Shown: positions 15,615 to 19,376 of the stretch, piece after piece
How the letters are laid out: every line of letters begins with the position of its first letter
Numbering within the stretch: the stretch's first letter is position 1
Origin: Sulfuricurvum sp.
Lineage (GTDB): Bacteria; Campylobacterota; Campylobacteria; Campylobacterales; Sulfurimonadaceae
NCBI GenBank assembly: GCA_024635855.1
Contig: JAGXHZ010000159.1
Span: 1-19,376, forward strand
DNA: 19,376 nt
Direction: 5' to 3'
Made by a program: the position numbers and the translations under genes
Notes under the pieces: model-generated
What the model was told of the DNA's origin: nothing
The model's input: only the letters and a program-made list of their open reading frames with translations
Databases searched by the model: none

Positions 15615-16564
15615 ATATGCTCGTTATTGTTCTTAGTTCTCAGTTACTTTATTATCTCCTGATTGCGCAAACGGGAGTTGTGGGAGCATTTGACTCGCAC
15701 ATCCACGATCTTTATACTCTCCCAATCGGCGGAGTGATCGGGAGTTTGCTTGCAGCGTATTGGAAGCATATTGAAATCAAGCAAGAGCTTTTTTTTATGT
15801 TTGGTACACAGATTGTGATTTCGTGGTTTTATCCCGATTATTCACTGGGAGTTCTGTTGGCTTTTGGTTTTATGATCGGATACACCACCCCTTTGATGCT
15901 CTATGTCTTTCGTGAACAAAGCCGAAAAAATTTGGCATGGGGACTTGCCCTCTCGTACGCGGTAGGAACAGCACTTTATACGTATCCGTTCCAACAGCGA
16001 GGGATTATAGCGATTATTTTACCCAGTATTTCAATGGCAGCACTCTACTTTTCAACCCTGCCTGTCCGCTCACATCACCACCATACTCCCCTAAATTGGA
16101 AAATGATTGCGGTAATGATGGTGTGGATTTTTGCTGATTCTGCGCTGTTTGAGACCCTGAGCCGCTCTGGAACAATGGATGTTTGGAGTCACTACATGAT
16201 ACTGATTGTTACCTCCCATCTCTTGGGCGTTTATTTGGCGTTTCGTTACGGTAAGACATTGATGCGAAGCAATGGGATAATATTGGGCATTTTTGCCCTA
16301 AGCTATGGGGTCTATTACGCCCATCAGCCGGTATTACTCGCTATTATTTATCCGATTGTTATTTCATACTATAATGTTTTATTGTTCCGTGAGTTGACTC
16401 AGATGGGTGATGTCCGTGTAATTGGAATTGCTATGGTGGGGGTAGGCTGGGGCGCATCATCGATAGCCAATTTGGTCGCCTTGACGCATGAACTTTGGAT
16501 TGTCGCCGCTCTTTTGGGCATTTTTGCCCTTATCTATCCATTTTATTTTAGGAGAACAGTATGA
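15611..16564 (+). CDS. Polytopic inner-membrane protein, MFS-like, unknown substrate
   Basis: The 317-residue protein is almost entirely hydrophobic, with about ten predicted membrane helices. It lacks a recognisable family motif, although the helix spacing resembles a short MFS-type transporter. Two histidine clusters stand out: DSHIHDLY (28-35) near the end of helix 1, and four consecutive histidines at 155-158 in a loop between helices. These could bind metal or heme, but this is a guess. The ATG at 15611 overlaps the preceding stop (ATGA), and its own stop overlaps the next ATG at 16561. Expression is thus tied to the CcoN-like and YceI genes. It could be an accessory membrane subunit of the CcoN-like protein, or a transporter. 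Confidence 0.7.
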   Translation: MNMLVIVLSSQLLYYLLIAQTGVVGAFDSHIHDLYTLPIGGVIGSLLAAYWKHIEIKQELFFMFGTQIVISWFYPDYSLGVLLAFGFMIGYTTPLMLYVFREQSRKNLAWGLALSYAVGTALYTYPFQQRGIIAIILPSISMAALYFSTLPVRSHHHHTPLNWKMIAVMMVWIFADSALFETLSRSGTMDVWSHYMILIVTSHLLGVYLAFRYGKTLMRSNGIILGIFALSYGVYYAHQPVLLAIIYPIVISYYNVLLFRELTQMGDVRVIGIAMVGVGWGASSIANLVALTHELWIVAALLGIFALIYPFYFRRTV

Positions 16565-17088
16565 AAAAAGTTAGTTCACTCGCCATGATATTGGCGACGT
16601 CAATGTTCGCAGGAAATTTGAGTTTTGACTCCGGCGTGATTAAAGCGCATACGGAAGTATTCGGAGACAGCACGATTGACCCAATCGCCAAGCGGGCAAC
16701 GTCGCATTTAGTCATGGACACAAATCCGTCCAGCCTAAAAGGGACGATTGAAGTTTCGATGGGTGATCTTATCAGTGATAATAAAAAGCGCGATGAACAC
16801 ATGCAGCAAGCACTCGAATCCGATAGTTTTCCCAAAGCAGTCTTTGCAGTTAAAGAGGTCATTGCCAAAGGGGGGAATTCCTATACTCTCAAAGGGACGA
16901 TGAGTTTGCACGGTGTCACTAAACCCCTGAGTTTTGACGGTACGATTACTGAAGAAGGTTCGAAAGTACACATTAAAACCGCAACCACTCTAAAAATGAC
17001 CGACTTTGGCATCAAACCGATCACAATGATGCTTCTAACCGTACGTGATCAAGTTGATTTGAGTGTGGATATTTTACTCAAACGGTAA
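16561..17088 (+). CDS. Exported YceI-family protein
   Basis: The 175-residue product starts with a signal peptide (MKKVSSLAMILATSMFAG) and should be periplasmic. The YceI lipocalin-like barrel is shown by the segment SDNKKRDEHMQQALESDSF followed by PKAVF, and by the hallmark LHGVTKPLSF (about 116-125). YceI proteins bind polyisoprenoid chains; E. coli yceI sits beside a cytochrome b561 gene (yceJ), which parallels the heme-type membrane protein in this operon. A TAGGAG ribosome binding site precedes ATG 16561, which overlaps the preceding stop. Last gene of the six-gene operon. Its last 20 codons are repeated 2,218 bases downstream (19243-19306). No good terminator follows the stop. Confidence 0.9.
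   Translation: MKKVSSLAMILATSMFAGNLSFDSGVIKAHTEVFGDSTIDPIAKRATSHLVMDTNPSSLKGTIEVSMGDLISDNKKRDEHMQQALESDSFPKAVFAVKEVIAKGGNSYTLKGTMSLHGVTKPLSFDGTITEEGSKVHIKTATTLKMTDFGIKPITMMLLTVRDQVDLSVDILLKR
17025..17088 (+). repeat. 64-bp direct repeat, copy 1 (3' end of the YceI gene)
   Basis: It runs from the MM residues 156-157 of the YceI protein through its stop codon. It matches 19243-19306 at 63 of 64 bases. The single difference (T at 17046, C at 19264) is silent (CGT and CGC, both Arg). Sequence before the repeat is unrelated in the two places. Confidence 0.95.
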
Positions 17089-17130
17089 GGCTGTAACTAA
17101 AATTGAATCTATAAGCCACTATCTTCTGCA

Positions 17131-17170
17131 ATTTTACATCTTAAATAGTGTTTTAATATTAGTATAACAC
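17131..17170 (+). repeat. Promoter-region repeat, copy 1, with -10-like TATAAC
   Basis: This AT-rich 40-base stretch matches 19337-19376 at 36 of 40 positions, including 21 consecutive identical bases from 17141. It contains TATAAC (17163-17168), which is TATAAT in the second copy, so it is likely the promoter of the surface gene, giving a leader of about 75 bases. Copy 1 also has a 6-bp inverted repeat, AGTGTT (17147-17152) with AACACT (17166-17171), around the -10 box; copy 2 does not keep it perfectly. Confidence 0.75.
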
Positions 17171-17171
17171 T

Positions 17172-17183
17172 TATATTAATATA
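17172..17183. promoter_or_regulatory. 12-bp AT palindrome in the surface gene leader
   Basis: TATATTAATATA lies just downstream of the putative -10 box. It could be a regulator site or only a result of AT richness. Confidence 0.2.
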
Positions 17184-17250
17184 CTACTTGAGATTTTATT
17201 GAAATTTCCCATAAAATAGGTAATTATTTCGTATTAGAGAGGTTTATAAA

Positions 17251-19188
17251 ATGATGACAACAGTGGTGGTTGGCAAAAAAATAGGGGGCGTGACACAGCT
17301 TACGCAACAAATGGTTACGAGCGGCGCTAGAATTGTTTTAGTCGATGCCTCAACAGGAGAACCGCCAAAAAAGATAATAACAAAAATGGTCAATAAAGAT
17401 CTCCATATTTTTACAGACGGGGCAGCGGAGCCTTCCGTGATTTTGAATGATTATGCTTTCTATTCGCAGACGGTTCAAATCTCAGGCATTGACTCAAGCG
17501 GTGCCTTCGCCAACTACAGTACTACTCAAGCAGGCGCAATGGAGCTTGGCGAGGTGAGCGAAGCTCCCGTTGCTGCCGCCACCCCTTTTATGTCAACTAA
17601 TGTATTGTGGGGAGTCGGTATTCTCGCAGTTGCGGGCGGAGTCGCGGCAGCAGCAGGCGGCAGTGGAAGCAGCAGCACTACGTCTGCAACTAATCCTGCT
17701 ATTACACCTACCGGATCGTCCGCCCCGACAGGTACTACAAGCGGTCCCATTCTTACTATCATCGACGATGAGCCAAACGTTACGGCAAATATGGATGGTA
17801 GCAATACAGATGGAACATTAGATGCGAATGGAGGAGATATCCTATACACGTTTACGTTTGATAAGGCTGTGAACGATTTTACTGTTAATGATATTGTTAT
17901 TACGATGCAAAAAACAGAAGGTACTATAGATTTCACCTATACAGAGGCTACAGATACAAATGGTTTAATCTTTAAAACCTTCACAAAAGTATCAGATACG
18001 GTCTATACATTGTCAGTGCATCCACAAGCAGGATATGAGGGAAAAATGCAAGTAAGCGTTTTAAAAACTGCGTATCATGATTTAGCCGGAAATACAGGAA
18101 ATATCAGTTCAGATACCTTGTCTACGCAAGCAGTTGATATGAGAGCACCGTTTCCATCTCCTCTTCCAGATACGGACACTCATAATTTTGGTACCGTAAA
18201 CGTCATTACGCCTGATCCTGAATTTCAAAGAATAATATTGACATTTGATGAAGCTCTTGATCAGGTCAATCAAGTATCTCCTAGCAATTTCGGAGTCATG
18301 ATTAATGGAGCAGTATTTGCTGTAAACGCGATTGGTGTTTCGGACAATACGTCAGGTATGGCAGATAACCAAGTATTCTTATATCTTGAGCCGGTATTCA
18401 ATGCTCGTGGTGAAAGTTTTGATTGGCGCACTGCCGGAGTTACCGTTTCATATACAGACGGTGCGACAGATTTGACATCAGTGATTCAGGATTTAGCGGG
18501 TAATGATGCGACATCATTTAATGACTACGTGAATGATCAGTTGGCGCCCAATACTATCATTACGATGGACGATACGATTATAAGTTCAGGAGATACGCCG
18601 ACAGTTACATTTACATTTAGTGAAAAAGTGACGTTAAGCCTTTCTGATTTGGATTTGACTGGGGCAAATGGGGATGTAGGTACGCTCTCTACGGCAGATG
18701 GCGGAAAAACATGGACAGGAACATTCACCCCTGCAATAGGAATAGCAGAAGATTTATCAAACATCATTACACTAAACAATACATATTACGACCATTCCGG
18801 AAATAGTGGTATAGCAGCTGTTAGCAATAACTATGTAGTTGATACGCAGGGACCTGCTGTTGTAAGTGTGGCAGGAAATAATGCAAATGATACAATTACT
18901 ATTACCTTTGATCAATTATTGAGTCCTGACGCTGCATCAATAACCGATTTTTATGTGACAGATGGTTCATTGACAGCAGATACTACGGATGATCCGGCAG
19001 CGGTTAATCAGATAGTGGTATCAGGTATTGGAGTATCTGGATCTAATTTAATATTGTCAATGTCCCCTATGGCATCTGGTAATTGGAAAGTTATTTACGC
19101 AGATGCTCAGGGTCCAACTCAGTATGCGATACAAGATATATACGGGAACGATGCTACCGGTTTCTCATGGTCAGGAGCAGTCCTTTAA
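17251..19188 (+). CDS. Surface protein with BapA-prefix-like N-terminus and four Ig/SwmB-like domains
   Basis: The 645-residue protein starts at ATG 17251 (ATG 17254 is also possible) after AGAGAGG at 17236-17242. There is no Sec signal peptide. Residues 1-110 resemble the prefix domain of BapA-type biofilm adhesins, followed by a hydrophobic Gly/Ala segment (about 118-136) and a Ser/Gly/Thr linker, as in type I secreted adhesins. Four Ig-like units follow: about 168-298, 299-432, 433-534 and 535-645. Linkers between them (DMRAP, DQLAP, DTQGP) mark the joints; the last resembles a SwmB domain. Repeated DLAGN/DHSGN/DIYGN motifs are typical of these folds. Missing are the RTX Asp/Gly repeats and C-terminal type I secretion signal of large adhesins. 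The coding sequence is more AT-rich than the operon before it. Likely an adhesin or surface-layer-like protein. Confidence 0.82.
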   Translation: MMTTVVVGKKIGGVTQLTQQMVTSGARIVLVDASTGEPPKKIITKMVNKDLHIFTDGAAEPSVILNDYAFYSQTVQISGIDSSGAFANYSTTQAGAMELGEVSEAPVAAATPFMSTNVLWGVGILAVAGGVAAAAGGSGSSSTTSATNPAITPTGSSAPTGTTSGPILTIIDDEPNVTANMDGSNTDGTLDANGGDILYTFTFDKAVNDFTVNDIVITMQKTEGTIDFTYTEATDTNGLIFKTFTKVSDTVYTLSVHPQAGYEGKMQVSVLKTAYHDLAGNTGNISSDTLSTQAVDMRAPFPSPLPDTDTHNFGTVNVITPDPEFQRIILTFDEALDQVNQVSPSNFGVMINGAVFAVNAIGVSDNTSGMADNQVFLYLEPVFNARGESFDWRTAGVTVSYTDGATDLTSVIQDLAGNDATSFNDYVNDQLAPNTIITMDDTIISSGDTPTVTFTFSEKVTLSLSDLDLTGANGDVGTLSTADGGKTWTGTFTPAIGIAEDLSNIITLNNTYYDHSGNSGIAAVSNNYVVDTQGPAVVSVAGNNANDTITITFDQLLSPDAASITDFYVTDGSLTADTTDDPAAVNQIVVSGIGVSGSNLILSMSPMASGNWKVIYADAQGPTQYAIQDIYGNDATGFSWSGAVL

Positions 19189-19203
19189 TACTCCTCTCTT
19201 TTA

Positions 19204-19228
19204 AGGCTCTTCAGGCACAGAAGAGCCT
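19204..19228 (+). terminator. Rho-independent-type terminator after the surface gene
   Basis: A perfect 9-bp stem, AGGCTCTTC with GAAGAGCCT, and a 7-base loop start 15 bases after the stop codon. The following ATTTATTG is only a weak U tract. It lies just before the second copy of the 64-bp repeat. Confidence 0.75.
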
Positions 19229-19242
19229 ATTTATTGCAGTAA

Positions 19243-19306
19243 AATGATGCTTCTAACCGTACGCGATCAAGTTGATTTGAGTGTGGATATTTTACTCAAA
19301 CGGTAA
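19243..19306 (+). repeat. 64-bp direct repeat, copy 2 (orphan YceI gene tail)
   Basis: It copies the final 20 codons and stop of the YceI gene, 63 of 64 bases identical, in an intact frame (ATG 19244 to TAA 19304-19306). No ribosome binding site precedes it and it follows a terminator, so it is a gene remnant rather than a gene. The boundary with upstream sequence is sharp at 19243. Confidence 0.95.
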
Positions 19307-19336
19307 AGCAACCTTTTCTTGTTCCTATTTGTAACT

Positions 19337-19376
19337 ATTTTAAATATTAAATAGTGTTTTAATATTATTATAATAC
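19337..19376 (+). repeat. Promoter-region repeat, copy 2, with -10 TATAAT
   Basis: It matches 17131-17170 at 36 of 40 bases and runs to the window edge. TATAAT stands at 19369-19374. By analogy with copy 1, a further gene is expected to start about 80 bases past the window end. Confidence 0.7.

Noticed and set aside
17085..17120. Terminator after the YceI gene
   Set aside because: Only a 4-base GGCT/AGCC pairing across a long loop with no T tract; too weak.
17526..17936. Minus-strand frame of 136 codons inside the surface gene
   Set aside because: It is rich in Ser, Pro, Val and Ala as the reverse of Gly/Ala/Ser/Thr codons, and has no start signals; a shadow of the real gene.
17025..19306. 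Integrative element with attL and attR at the YceI tail
   Set aside because: The repeats look like attachment sites, but no integrase, excisionase or tRNA lies between them, so an autonomous element is not supported. Kept only as one explanation of the repeat.
19244..19306. Orphan 20-codon frame as a real small gene
   Set aside because: No ribosome binding site, placed after a terminator, and identical to a gene tail; a remnant is the simpler reading.
1..19376. CRISPR array, tRNA, rRNA, insertion sequence or prophage
   Set aside because: No regularly spaced repeats, no tRNA-like cloverleaf noted, and no transposase, integrase or phage structural motifs in the translated frames.

Overview
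The window looks like part of a Campylobacterota (epsilonproteobacterial) chromosome, most likely a free-living Sulfuricurvum-like sulfur oxidiser. This is an inference from moderate GC content, compact head-to-tail and butted convergent genes, AT-rich extended -10 promoters, many c-di-GMP enzymes, and the style of the predicted proteins. No rRNA, tRNA, CRISPR array, transposase or integrase is visible. No gene-free stretch exceeds 200 bases.

Left part (1-5760): the 3' end of an unrecognised coiled-coil gene overlaps a secreted TPR-PDZ gene. A CBS-domain diguanylate cyclase follows, then a convergent secreted M15 peptidase, a small divergently transcribed envelope protein, and a convergent diguanylate cyclase carrying a CZB zinc-sensing domain. 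Middle part (5760-11750): an OmpA-like periplasmic protein, a translationally coupled pair of unrecognised cytoplasmic genes (one with a winged-helix look) on the minus strand, a divergent PD-(D/E)XK-nuclease-like protein, and a membrane-bound sensor-PAS-GGDEF-EAL protein. Three c-di-GMP enzymes with different inputs therefore lie within about 10 kb.

Right part (11935-17088): a tight six-gene plus-strand operon in which every junction overlaps. In order it holds a secreted thioredoxin-fold-like protein without cysteines, a FtsX/MacB-type permease, its LolD/MacB-type ATPase, a divergent homologue of the cbb3 oxidase catalytic subunit CcoN, a polytopic MFS-like membrane protein, and a secreted YceI-family protein. 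The CcoN-like protein keeps the histidines expected to bind the two b-type hemes but lacks the His-His pair of the copper site. The combination of a heme membrane protein, a polyisoprenoid-binding YceI and an ABC exporter is the best candidate here for an undescribed envelope redox system.

Right edge (17089-19376): a 645-residue surface protein with a BapA-prefix-like N-terminus and four Ig/SwmB-like repeats. It is bracketed by a near-perfect 64-bp direct repeat: the last 20 codons of the YceI gene recur as an orphan fragment just after the surface gene. That is followed by a second copy of the surface-gene promoter region. This predicts a further paralogous surface gene beyond the window and a repeat-flanked cassette-like organisation.
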